A DNA stretch of 16,612 nt from Candidatus Izemoplasma sp. Its GTDB lineage: Bacteria; Bacillota_I; Bacilli_A; Izemoplasmatales; Izemoplasmataceae. A program made the translations under genes and the position numbers. The stretch lies in the NCBI GenBank assembly GCA_021736285.1, contig JAIPGE010000009.1, positions 1 to 16,612 of the forward strand. The letters are read 5' to 3'. Below, in pieces: positions 1 through 6,814 of the stretch. The notes beneath the pieces are model-generated. The model was not told where the DNA came from. It saw only the letters and a list, made by a program, of their open reading frames with translations, and did no database searches. The stretch's first letter is position 1. The number at the start of each line of letters is the position of its first letter.

Positions 1-489
1 ATTGCAAGTTACTTCTATATTATTCATGATGTGTCTTATGGCGGAGCGGCTTTGTTTACAACAGCGTATTATCTAAGTTTCACAATTGGCCGTATCTTAA
101 GTGGTCTTTTGACGTATAAGATACACCCTAAGACATTAATTATTTCTGGTGAATTAATAATTGTTGGTGGTGCATTACTACTTATTTTAAATCCGTTCAA
201 TGGTCTTATCATTTATTTTATTATCGTTATTATGTTAGGGTTAGGTTGTGCGCCAGTGTATCCGAATATGATGTATCTAAATAACGTTCATTTTGATAAA
301 CAACAGATTTCTAAAATTATTAGTTTACAAATGGCCATAGGGTATATGGGGTTTGGAATATTAACACCCTTAGCTGGATTAATTTTTGACCTCACTACAA
401 TTTCACTATATCCCTTCTTCGTATTTATCATTGGGATAATACTTATCTTTCTTAGTTATCCCTATTTATTTAAATCAAAAACCGCTTGA
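1..489 (+). CDS. MFS transporter, C-terminal part (5' end outside window)
   Basis: This is the C-terminal part of a major facilitator superfamily permease; the reading frame is open to the first base of the window, so the start lies upstream. About 162 residues are visible. They form roughly five to six hydrophobic segments, with an internal G-R-I-L-S-G-L-L followed by a short basic loop (T-Y-K-I-H-P-K), which resembles the cytoplasmic loop at the start of the second six-helix bundle. A segment reading L-G-L-G-C-A-P-V-Y-P is like the A-P-x-x-P helix seen in sugar-type MFS proteins. It ends with a UGA stop just before a strong hairpin terminator, which confirms that UGA is a stop here. The substrate cannot be told. 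A GTG at 31 is only an internal Val codon and is not taken as a start. The MFS assignment is good; the subfamily is uncertain. Confidence 0.8.
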   Translation: MASYFYIIHDVSYGGAALFTTAYYLSFTIGRILSGLLTYKIHPKTLIISGELIIVGGALLLILNPFNGLIIYFIIVIMLGLGCAPVYPNMMYLNNVHFDKQQISKIISLQMAIGYMGFGILTPLAGLIFDLTTISLYPFFVFIIGIILIFLSYPYLFKSKTA

Positions 490-490
490 T

Positions 491-527
491 AAAAAGTATG
501 TTGCCGAAATTTGGCAACATACTTTTT
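491..527. terminator. Bidirectional rho-independent terminator
   Basis: A perfect 15-bp stem (491-505 pairs with 513-527) surrounds a 7-nt loop. It has a run of T after it on the plus strand and a matching run of A before it, so it also gives a U-tract on the minus strand. It lies between the convergent MFS gene (stop at 489) and the GH3 gene (stop at 529-531) and should end both transcripts. Confidence 0.93.
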
Positions 528-528
528 T

Positions 529-2913
529 TTATTTTTTGATGATTTTCCAAACCCCTTTTAAAAATTTACGATTCATTAAATCCAATAAGCCTTGTCCTCG
601 ACGGTAACTAATCGCTCCGTTGCTCATCATAACTAATGCCCGAAAAGGCATTTCATCAAGCATCTGTTCAATCATGTTTTTAGTCACATCATCAGTTGAT
701 TCCTGCATCATTTTTTTAACTTGCTTTTGTACTGTTTTGTATAGTTTTTTACCAATAAACGTCTCTTTAATCTCTCCTAAAGTACTGTTAAAATTGTACG
801 GTTTTAAGGATGGTTTTTGTGGTAAATCATGCCCTAACAGTTGGATCACATCACTATCAGTTGGCATAAATGGATATTGAATATTGTGATATGTTGTTAA
901 CGCATCAGGTATCACGTTATCACTTGATTGAATTGTAATCGTTTTTTCTTTTACAATGTTTCGACTTGATGTTCCCACATAAAGCGTATACTCACCTGGT
1001 TCAACCTTGAATTCGTCACCTTGATAAACTGCCAGTTCTATATGTGCTATGTCAAGTTTTATCGTTTTGGTTTCTTGTGGCTTTAATGCTATTTTTTGAA
1101 ATGTTTTTAATTCTTTATGAGGTCGATAAACAAAACTGTCTTTTTTACCAACATAAACTTGGATTATTTCTTTACCAAATACATCACCCGTATTTGTGAT
1201 TTGACAAGTCACTTCGATATCATTTTGTTGATTAAGTGAAAAAGATACCTTTTCAATTTTGAATGTACTATAACTTAATCCATATCCAAAAGGATATAAT
1301 GGTGTTTGTTGCATTGAATCATAAGCTCGGTATCCCACATAAAGACCTTCGCGGTATACGACTTGTCTTTCTGATTTCCCAAAATCTTGATTAGCAGGAA
1401 GTTCTTCTAAACTATTAGGAAATGTCTCAGCTAATTTCCCACTTGGATTAACATCGCCAAATACCACGTCAGCTAGCGCTTGTCCTGATCCTTGTCCACC
1501 TAGATATTGTTCAATAATGGCACTGACATTTTGTTGCCATGGCATTGTGACCGGTGCGCCATTTGATAACGTGACAACAATATTATTCGTTACTGTCGAT
1601 AAGGCTTCAATTAATGCATTGTGATTGTTAGGGAGATGTAGATGATCTCGGTCGAACCCTTCACTTTCATAGTTATCCGTTAACCCTACCATTACAACGA
1701 CTACATCAGCTTTTTTTGCAATCTTTAAAGCATTATCAATCAATGCTTGATCAATTTGATCTGATGCAACATCATATCCTTTAGCATACAACAAGTTGTC
1801 ATTCAGTTGTGTTGTAAACGCATCAAACGCAGTTGTAACTTGGTGAGGATTAATCAAACTACTGCCACTGCCTTGATAACGTGGGGTTTTTGCAAAGCCA
1901 CCAATTAAAGCGACTGTTTGATTCTTATTAAGTGGTAATAGTTTATTTTTGTTTTTAAGAAGAACCATCCCTTCTGCCGCAACGCGTCTTGCAAGTTGAT
2001 GGTGTTGGTTTTGGTCATAAGGTGTTTGTTTATCTAGATTAGGTTTAGCTTTTAATATTAAGTCAACAATTCGCTCAACCCGTTTGTCCAAAACAGTTTC
2101 ATCTAACGCTTTCGTTTCTATGGCGTTAATAATTATTTCCTTATTGTATGCACCACTACCTGGCATTTCTAATTCCTGACCTGCCAATAATCCTTTAACT
2201 CGATGATTATTTGCACCCCAGTCTGTTACAACTAGGCCAGTGTGTTGCCATTCGTGTTTTAAAACTTTGTCGAGTAATTTATGGTGTTCTGCGAGATAGG
2301 TTCCATTAACTTTATTGTATGCGCACATGACTGTCCACGGTTGTGCTTCTTTAACAGCAATTTCAAAACTTTTTAGATAAAGTTCCCGTAATGTTCGATC
2401 ATCAATAATTGTATCTACAACCATCCGCATTGTTTCTTGGTTGTTTGCGACATAATGTTTTAAGCTAGTCCCAACGCCTTGTGATTGTACACCTTTGATC
2501 CAAGCGGCCGCTAATTTTCCGCTTAATAGAGGATCTTCACTAAAATATTCAAAATTACGGCCACATAACGGATGGCGTTTAATGTTAGCACCTGGTCCAA
2601 GTAAAACCGATACATTTTCTTGAACACATTCTTCACCTAATGCCGCACCAACTGTTTTAATCAAGTCTTGATCCCAAGTGCTTGCAAGTAAACTTGCGGT
2701 TGGAAAACAGGTTGCTTTAACACTTTTGTTTAGGCCAATATGGTCGCCTTCGCCAGCTTGCTTTCGAAGGCCATGTGGTCCATCTGTTACCATGATTTCA
2801 GGTAAGTCAAGACGGTTGATGCTATTCAAGTACCAAAAGTTTTTACCACTGCATAATAAGGCTTTTTCTTCTAATGTAAGACTACTCACAATGTGTTTAG
2901 CTGTTTCAGTCAT
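529..2913 (-). CDS. Glycoside hydrolase family 3 beta-glucosidase (cytoplasmic)
   Basis: This gene encodes a GH3 exo-acting beta-glycosidase, most likely a beta-glucosidase that removes glucose from short beta-gluco-oligosaccharides inside the cell; it has no signal peptide. I place the start at ATG 2913 (794 aa) because AGGAG at 2926-2922 is spaced 8 nt from it; the GTG at 2922 overlaps that Shine-Dalgarno and is unlikely. Domains in order: a TIM barrel (about 1-290) with V-T-D-G-P-H-G-L-R at 42-50, the K-H pair at 152-153 and the V-V-T-D-W-G-A motif whose Asp231 is the expected nucleophile; an alpha/beta sandwich (about 315-510) with E-S-E-G-F-D-R, where Glu418 is the likely acid/base; Y-P-F-G-Y-G-L-S-Y-S then a fibronectin III-like domain (about 553-660); and a helical C-terminal tail of about 130 residues. 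It is the second gene of an operon with the broken GPH symporter: the reconstructed symporter stop (2925-2927) overlaps this gene's Shine-Dalgarno. Exact linkage specificity cannot be read from the sequence. Confidence 0.93.
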   Translation of the reverse strand: MTETAKHIVSSLTLEEKALLCSGKNFWYLNSINRLDLPEIMVTDGPHGLRKQAGEGDHIGLNKSVKATCFPTASLLASTWDQDLIKTVGAALGEECVQENVSVLLGPGANIKRHPLCGRNFEYFSEDPLLSGKLAAAWIKGVQSQGVGTSLKHYVANNQETMRMVVDTIIDDRTLRELYLKSFEIAVKEAQPWTVMCAYNKVNGTYLAEHHKLLDKVLKHEWQHTGLVVTDWGANNHRVKGLLAGQELEMPGSGAYNKEIIINAIETKALDETVLDKRVERIVDLILKAKPNLDKQTPYDQNQHHQLARRVAAEGMVLLKNKNKLLPLNKNQTVALIGGFAKTPRYQGSGSSLINPHQVTTAFDAFTTQLNDNLLYAKGYDVASDQIDQALIDNALKIAKKADVVVVMVGLTDNYESEGFDRDHLHLPNNHNALIEALSTVTNNIVVTLSNGAPVTMPWQQNVSAIIEQYLGGQGSGQALADVVFGDVNPSGKLAETFPNSLEELPANQDFGKSERQVVYREGLYVGYRAYDSMQQTPLYPFGYGLSYSTFKIEKVSFSLNQQNDIEVTCQITNTGDVFGKEIIQVYVGKKDSFVYRPHKELKTFQKIALKPQETKTIKLDIAHIELAVYQGDEFKVEPGEYTLYVGTSSRNIVKEKTITIQSSDNVIPDALTTYHNIQYPFMPTDSDVIQLLGHDLPQKPSLKPYNFNSTLGEIKETFIGKKLYKTVQKQVKKMMQESTDDVTKNMIEQMLDEMPFRALVMMSNGAISYRRGQGLLDLMNRKFLKGVWKIIKK

Positions 2914-2924
2914 AACGAACACTC

Positions 2925-4273
2925 CTAACTTTCTTTTTCAACAATTTTTCCTTTTGCTTTCATTGATTCTATTATGTTTTTAACTTTTTCTTCAGTCAAA
3001 TCATATTTCCATGTGAAAATAATTAAGGCATGACAAGACCAATTATTGGGACTACTGTTGATGTCATCCATATCCCTTCTAACGTGTGTGCACTTTGCGA
3101 AGGCGCATCACCAACATAGCCGTATAAGTCAATTAGCCATAATGAAATGGCTGCTGAAATACCACTACCTAATTTCGTTGAAAATGTTTGAATGCTGAAT
3201 GTGATTCCCTCTTGACGTTTTCCAGAATGATATGCGCCGTATTCAACTATGTCGGCTGTAAAAATCCCCATCATTACCATTGGTGCTAGAAGTCCAAAGA
3301 ATTTCAAAAAGTTAAAAATTAGAAAAATCGTTAATGAATCATATCCTGATAAATATTGAATAATACTAAAAATAATACTACTTCCAATGCCGTAGATAAA
3401 GACTTTGCGTTTACCAAACGTTCTCACTAACCACGGCGTTAACAGCGGTAAAAAAATCATTACTGGAGCCATGGTTTCCATAATAAGCGATTGTAACCCA
3501 ATGTCACCTAAGTTCCATTTTGCAAAATAAGGACCGAGTGTCATTGGCGTTAATGTTGTATTAATGGCGATAAAACTAGCGTAGAAAATAAGTAAATATT
3601 TGTTTTGAAACACCGCACTAAACATTGATTTGAGTGTTACTTGATAATCACGTTTTGCTTTCACACGTTCTTTGACAAAAAAACGTAACGGAGCCATGAC
3701 AATAAATGACAGACTCATTAATATAATAATTGTTGTCCGGTAGCCTAGATAAGAAATAAATTGCGCCCCAGCAATACCGATGACAATCGATGCCAAACCT
3801 GCAGCTAAGCGCCCTATTGAAATAATACTGACCCGTTCTTGAGGTACATCTGTCATTGTTGTTGCGAGCGCAAAAATAGGGACATCACTAACTGTATAAA
3901 CCATACCCCAAATAATATATGAAACATATGCATAAAATAGATTAAACGAATCACTACCATTAAAATTCCAAAAAGCTAAGATTGTAACAATTGGCATTAC
4001 AATCGTTACGGCATCAACCCAAGGTTTAAATTTGCCTTTCTTTGGATTTGAGGCATCTACTAGAGAACCTAACATGGGATCATTTACTGCATCCCAGACT
4101 CGAGCAACCAACATTAAAGTGGCAACAGCACCTGCGGCAAGTCCCACTTCATCAGTTAAAAAATTGGCTAGATATGTAATCACCATGAAATAGATTATGT
4201 TTTGTCATACAAACCATGCGCCGTAAGAAGTGCGTTCTTTTTGAGTGGTTAAAAAATGTTCTTTGATTGCCAT
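2925..4273 (-). pseudogene. GPH-family (MFS_2) glycoside:cation symporter, broken by a nonsense codon and a frameshift
   Basis: The intact ancestor would be a sugar:cation symporter of about 449 residues, the normal size for the GPH family. The true start is ATG 4273, after a GGAGG Shine-Dalgarno, giving M-A-I-K-E-H-F-L-T-T-Q-K-E-R and then Y-G-A-W-F-V. Codon 23 is UGA (4207-4205), followed in the same frame by Q-N-I-I-Y-F and the long transporter ORF. Family members often have glycine at this place, so GGA to UGA by one change is likely. At the other end the frame stops at UAA (3025-3023), but the next frame continues with I-I-F-T-W-K-Y-D-L-T-E-E-K-V and ends at UAG (2927-2925). Adding one T in the short T run before it restores a single frame. 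The middle part (4186-3026) has about eleven hydrophobic segments, a D-P-M-x-G loop and K-K-G-K-F-K-P-W, typical of GPH proteins. UGA is a stop elsewhere in the window, so recoding is unlikely. Two independent lesions suggest a real pseudogene, although sequencing error is possible. Confidence 0.85.
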
Positions 4274-4292
4274 GATTTCCTCCATCCATAAT

Positions 4293-4308
4293 CATAAGGG
4301 TTCTTATG
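4293..4308. promoter_or_regulatory. Inverted repeat at the GPH-GH3 transcription start
   Basis: CATAAG and CTTATG form a perfect 6-bp inverted repeat separated by GGTT. It lies just downstream of the minus-strand -10 element at 4317-4312, so it would cover the predicted start point near 4305. This is a typical repressor position. It may be an operator for a local sugar regulator; no regulator gene is visible in the window. Confidence 0.4.
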
Positions 4309-4311
4309 TTA

Positions 4312-4340
4312 AGTATAAGATAGACTTCAATAAATTACAA
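4312..4340 (-). promoter_or_regulatory. Sigma-A-type promoter of the GPH-GH3 operon
   Basis: On the minus strand TTGTAA (4340-4335) and TATACT (4317-4312) are 17 bp apart, giving a leader of about 32 nt before ATG 4273. The same TTGTAA hexamer with 17-bp spacing occurs at the binding-protein promoter at 12518-12490. Confidence 0.6.
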
Positions 4341-4347
4341 TATTTTT

Positions 4348-4364
4348 TTGCACATACCATGCAA
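4348..4364. promoter_or_regulatory. Inverted repeat TTGCA-N7-TGCAA in the divergent intergenic region
   Basis: Five-base arms with a 7-bp centre lie just upstream of the minus-strand -35 element and upstream of the plus-strand OFA promoter. The position would suit a regulator acting on either divergent unit. The arms are short and could arise by chance in AT-rich DNA. Confidence 0.25.
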
Positions 4365-4394
4365 TTAGTGTTTTAGAAGATTTTGTCTAGACCT

Positions 4395-4422
4395 TTGATA
4401 TAATCATAAAGTATGATATAAT
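4395..4422 (+). promoter_or_regulatory. Promoter of the OFA-like MFS gene
   Basis: TTGATA (4395-4400) and TATAAT (4417-4422) are 16 bp apart, and the -10 is extended as TGATATAAT. A second TGATATAAT lies at 4396-4404, inside the -35 area, and could act as an alternative extended -10. The leader would be about 16 nt, enough for the GGAG ribosome binding site at 4434-4437. Confidence 0.6.
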
Positions 4423-4444
4423 TCTTTTTGTTTGGAGTGATTTT

Positions 4445-5707
4445 GTGAAAACAATTGCGTTAAAATTAAATAAAGTTATGTACTATGGATGGTACATTGT
4501 TATGTTAAGTGGTGTCACCTTACTGATGAGTTCACCAGGACAAACGTACTCAATCAGTGTGTTTATAAATGCCTATCAAGATACATTTGATTTCTCAAGT
4601 ACGATGATTTCATCTGCTTATAGTATTGCAACTATAATTAGTGGCTTATCTCTCATTTTTATGGGTAAGATGATAGATCGGTTTGGGGCACGACGGATGC
4701 TGATTATTGTCGCAATAATGTTAGCAATCACTGCTTTTTATAATAGTTTTGTCACAAGTATCTATATGGTTTTTGCAGGCTTTGTCTTTTTACGCTATTT
4801 TGGACAAGGTTCGATGACTCTATTACCTAGTTCTTTAGTCCCTCAATGGTTTGAAAAGAAACGTGCTTTTGCAATGAGCTTAAGTGGTATTGGTGGATTT
4901 CTTGCAACATTAGGTGTTCCTGCATTTAATTTGTGGTTAATCACGCAAATTGGTTGGCAACAAGCATGGCGCGTATGGGGTGTTATCCTCTTAGTTGGAT
5001 TCTTACCACTTGTCTATTTGTTTGCGGTGAATCGACCTGAAGATATTGGTTTAACGATGGACAATGATAGTGTTGGATCTGATGAAGATGTTAAACGTGC
5101 ACTAGAAACCATGGAAAGAACAAGTTTTACTTTAAAAGAAGCAATAAGGACAAAAGAGTTTTGGATGATTGGAATGATTGGTATGGTGCCATCAATGTTC
5201 ACAACTGGTCTTACTTTTCACTTCTTTACACTGATGGAACTAAAAAACGTAAGTAATACCTCAGCATCACTTGTGCTTGGTCTAATTGCGTTACCGTCAT
5301 TTTTATCTCCGTTTCTTGCAAGACCAATTGTTGATCAATTTAAGATTAAATATATTTTGAGTGTTACATTGACTATGATTATTTTAAGTATGCTGTTTCT
5401 AATCTTGGGTGTTTCAGGATTAATCTCTGCAATTATATTTATGTTATTCTATGGCCTTGCACTAGCCGTTCAAATTCTTAGCGTAAATGTTGTTTGGCCA
5501 AACTATTTTGGCCGTAAATACCTCGGTAGCATTCGGGGGACTGCCACAGTCTTTATGGTTATTGGTAGTGCGTTAGGACCTCTCCCGTTTGGTATTAATT
5601 ATGATTTTAATGGGAATTATACGATTGCCATTATTGGTATGGTTATCTTTACTTCTATTGCTTTATTGTTGTCTTTCTTTATTCACAAACCAAAGAAAAC
5701 AGTTTAA
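4445..5707 (+). CDS. MFS transporter, OFA (oxalate/formate antiporter)-like
   Basis: This is a 420-residue permease with about twelve hydrophobic segments, the usual full MFS length. It begins K-V-M-Y-Y-G-W-Y-I-V, a start typical of OFA/monocarboxylate-like MFS proteins, and has the loop 2-3 signature G-K-M-I-D-R-F-G-A-R-R at 74-84. A long cytoplasmic linker (about 196-233, rich in Asp, Glu and Lys, containing R-P-E-D-I-G-L) separates the two six-helix halves; that R-P-E-D-x-G element is common in OFA-like members. The start is GTG 4445, which has GGAG 7 nt upstream; the next in-frame ATG is at codon 12. The gene stands alone between its own promoter and a terminator. The substrate is probably a small organic anion by family, but OFA-like proteins vary widely and the neighbours give no clue. 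The family assignment is fairly sure; the substrate is unknown. Confidence 0.85.
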   Translation: MKTIALKLNKVMYYGWYIVMLSGVTLLMSSPGQTYSISVFINAYQDTFDFSSTMISSAYSIATIISGLSLIFMGKMIDRFGARRMLIIVAIMLAITAFYNSFVTSIYMVFAGFVFLRYFGQGSMTLLPSSLVPQWFEKKRAFAMSLSGIGGFLATLGVPAFNLWLITQIGWQQAWRVWGVILLVGFLPLVYLFAVNRPEDIGLTMDNDSVGSDEDVKRALETMERTSFTLKEAIRTKEFWMIGMIGMVPSMFTTGLTFHFFTLMELKNVSNTSASLVLGLIALPSFLSPFLARPIVDQFKIKYILSVTLTMIILSMLFLILGVSGLISAIIFMLFYGLALAVQILSVNVVWPNYFGRKYLGSIRGTATVFMVIGSALGPLPFGINYDFNGNYTIAIIGMVIFTSIALLLSFFIHKPKKTV

Positions 5708-5749
5708 AAAAGATGAGACCGATTAAATTGATAATCGACCTCATCTTTT
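5708..5749. terminator. Bidirectional terminator between the OFA gene and truA
   Basis: A long stem (AAAAGATGAG with CTCATCTTTT, then one internal mismatch region, then CGATTA with TAATCG) closes a short loop and has flanking A and T runs on both sides. It lies right after the OFA stop (5707) and 34 bp from the truA stop on the opposite strand. Confidence 0.85.
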
Positions 5750-5782
5750 ATTTGTTTCATTAAAAATTTATACGCCAATAAA

Positions 5783-6814
5783 CTATTGCGTTTCTCCATA
5801 ATAAACATTGTTTAAGTATAGCCCTGCAGGATTTGCAAGGGTCTTAATCATCTCGTTATCATTTTCTCGAAAGACATCTTTTATGGTGAAATCTACTCTG
5901 TTTTGAGCAATCATAACAGCTGCACCAATGATATAACGCACCATATGTCGTAAAAACCCTTTGGCTTTAATTGTTACATTAATCATACCATCAGTTGTTT
6001 TAATATTTATAGCATCAATATGTCGAACTGTGTTTTTCGTTTGTGGCCGTTTACTAAATGGATAAAAATCATGGGTCCCTAATGTATCTTCCAGTGCTTC
6101 TTTAAATTTTTTAATATCAAATGGTTCTACAAACCACACATTATGGGCTTGTGTTGCATCATAAGGATTAGTACTTAATTTATACAAGTATTCCTTTTGA
6201 ACCACATCAAACCGTGCGTGAAATGCTTTTGGCATTGCCATAAACTCAAATGCATAGATATCATCTGGTAACAATGCATTAATAATATATCGGTATTTTT
6301 CAATGGGCATTTGCGATGTTGTGTCAAAATGAATCACTTGTCTGTTAGCATGAACTTTACGGTCTGTACGGCCACTACTTACGATGGTAATTGTATCATT
6401 TAATGCTTGAGATATGGTTGTTTCAACAACTTCTTGAATTGTATTCTTCGTGTCTTGTTTTTGAAAACCATAATAGCTATAACCATTGTAAGAAAGCGTT
6501 GCTTTTATCCTTTTTTTGCCATCATCTACCATGTGATAATGGTGGATGATTTTATTATTTTCAATCGTTAGTTTTGTGGCGATTGTCTCATTATTAAGAG
6601 TTAAAGAGACATAGTTTTTACTACCATATTGTGTTATTTTATTGATGATAAATGGACCATAAAGTTGAAAATAATAATCAAGAAAGGTATCCAGTGATTC
6701 AAACATATAGCCATGTTGGATATTACCTTTAAAATGAGATTCATCAACACATGCCAGCAACAAACTATGATTTTTATCATTCAATGCTTGATAGAACTCT
6801 TGAATTAGTCTCAT
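5783..6814 (-). CDS. truA: tRNA pseudouridine synthase A with an extra N-terminal NTF2-like domain
   Basis: TruA converts uridines 38-40 of the tRNA anticodon stem-loop to pseudouridine. Residues about 102-343 are a full-length TruA (normally near 245 aa): K-A-T-L-S-Y-N-G-Y-S-Y-Y-G-F-Q at the start, catalytic Asp151 in S-G-R-T-D, V-H-A and Q-V-I-H-F after it, F-H-A-R-F-D, and K-G-F-L-R-H-M-V-R near the C-terminus. After the catalytic Asp the usual Ala/Lys-Gly is Arg-Lys, a small departure from G-R-T-D-x-G-V-H-A. The first 95 or so residues are additional: L-I-Q-E-F-Y-Q-A-L-N-D-K-N then a helix and a run of beta strands, which resembles a SnoaL/NTF2-like fold. ATG 6814 overlaps the ecfT stop as ATGA, so translation is probably coupled. 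The internal Met at residue 95 has no Shine-Dalgarno, which argues for one fused protein. It is the last gene of the ecf operon, a usual Firmicutes order. TruA is certain; the NTF2-like call rests on pattern alone. Confidence 0.93.
   Translation of the reverse strand: MRLIQEFYQALNDKNHSLLLACVDESHFKGNIQHGYMFESLDTFLDYYFQLYGPFIINKITQYGSKNYVSLTLNNETIATKLTIENNKIIHHYHMVDDGKKRIKATLSYNGYSYYGFQKQDTKNTIQEVVETTISQALNDTITIVSSGRTDRKVHANRQVIHFDTTSQMPIEKYRYIINALLPDDIYAFEFMAMPKAFHARFDVVQKEYLYKLSTNPYDATQAHNVWFVEPFDIKKFKEALEDTLGTHDFYPFSKRPQTKNTVRHIDAINIKTTDGMINVTIKAKGFLRHMVRYIIGAAVMIAQNRVDFTIKDVFRENDNEMIKTLANPAGLYLNNVYYGETQ

Noticed and set aside
620..880. Plus-strand open frame of 86 codons
   Set aside because: It lies fully inside the GH3 gene on the other strand, has no ribosome binding site of note and no recognisable protein features.
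2914..2922. GTG start at 2922 for the GH3 gene
   Set aside because: The GTG overlaps the AGGAG ribosome binding site; ATG 2913 has 8-nt spacing and fits the family N-terminus.
2678..2983. Plus-strand open frame of 101 codons
   Set aside because: It is antisense to the start of GH3 and the end of the symporter pseudogene; the opposite frames match protein families, this one does not.
3023..4186. A complete 387-aa transporter starting at ATG 4186
   Set aside because: There is no ribosome binding site there, and clear coding sequence continues in frame upstream to ATG 4273 and, after a one-base shift, downstream to 2925.
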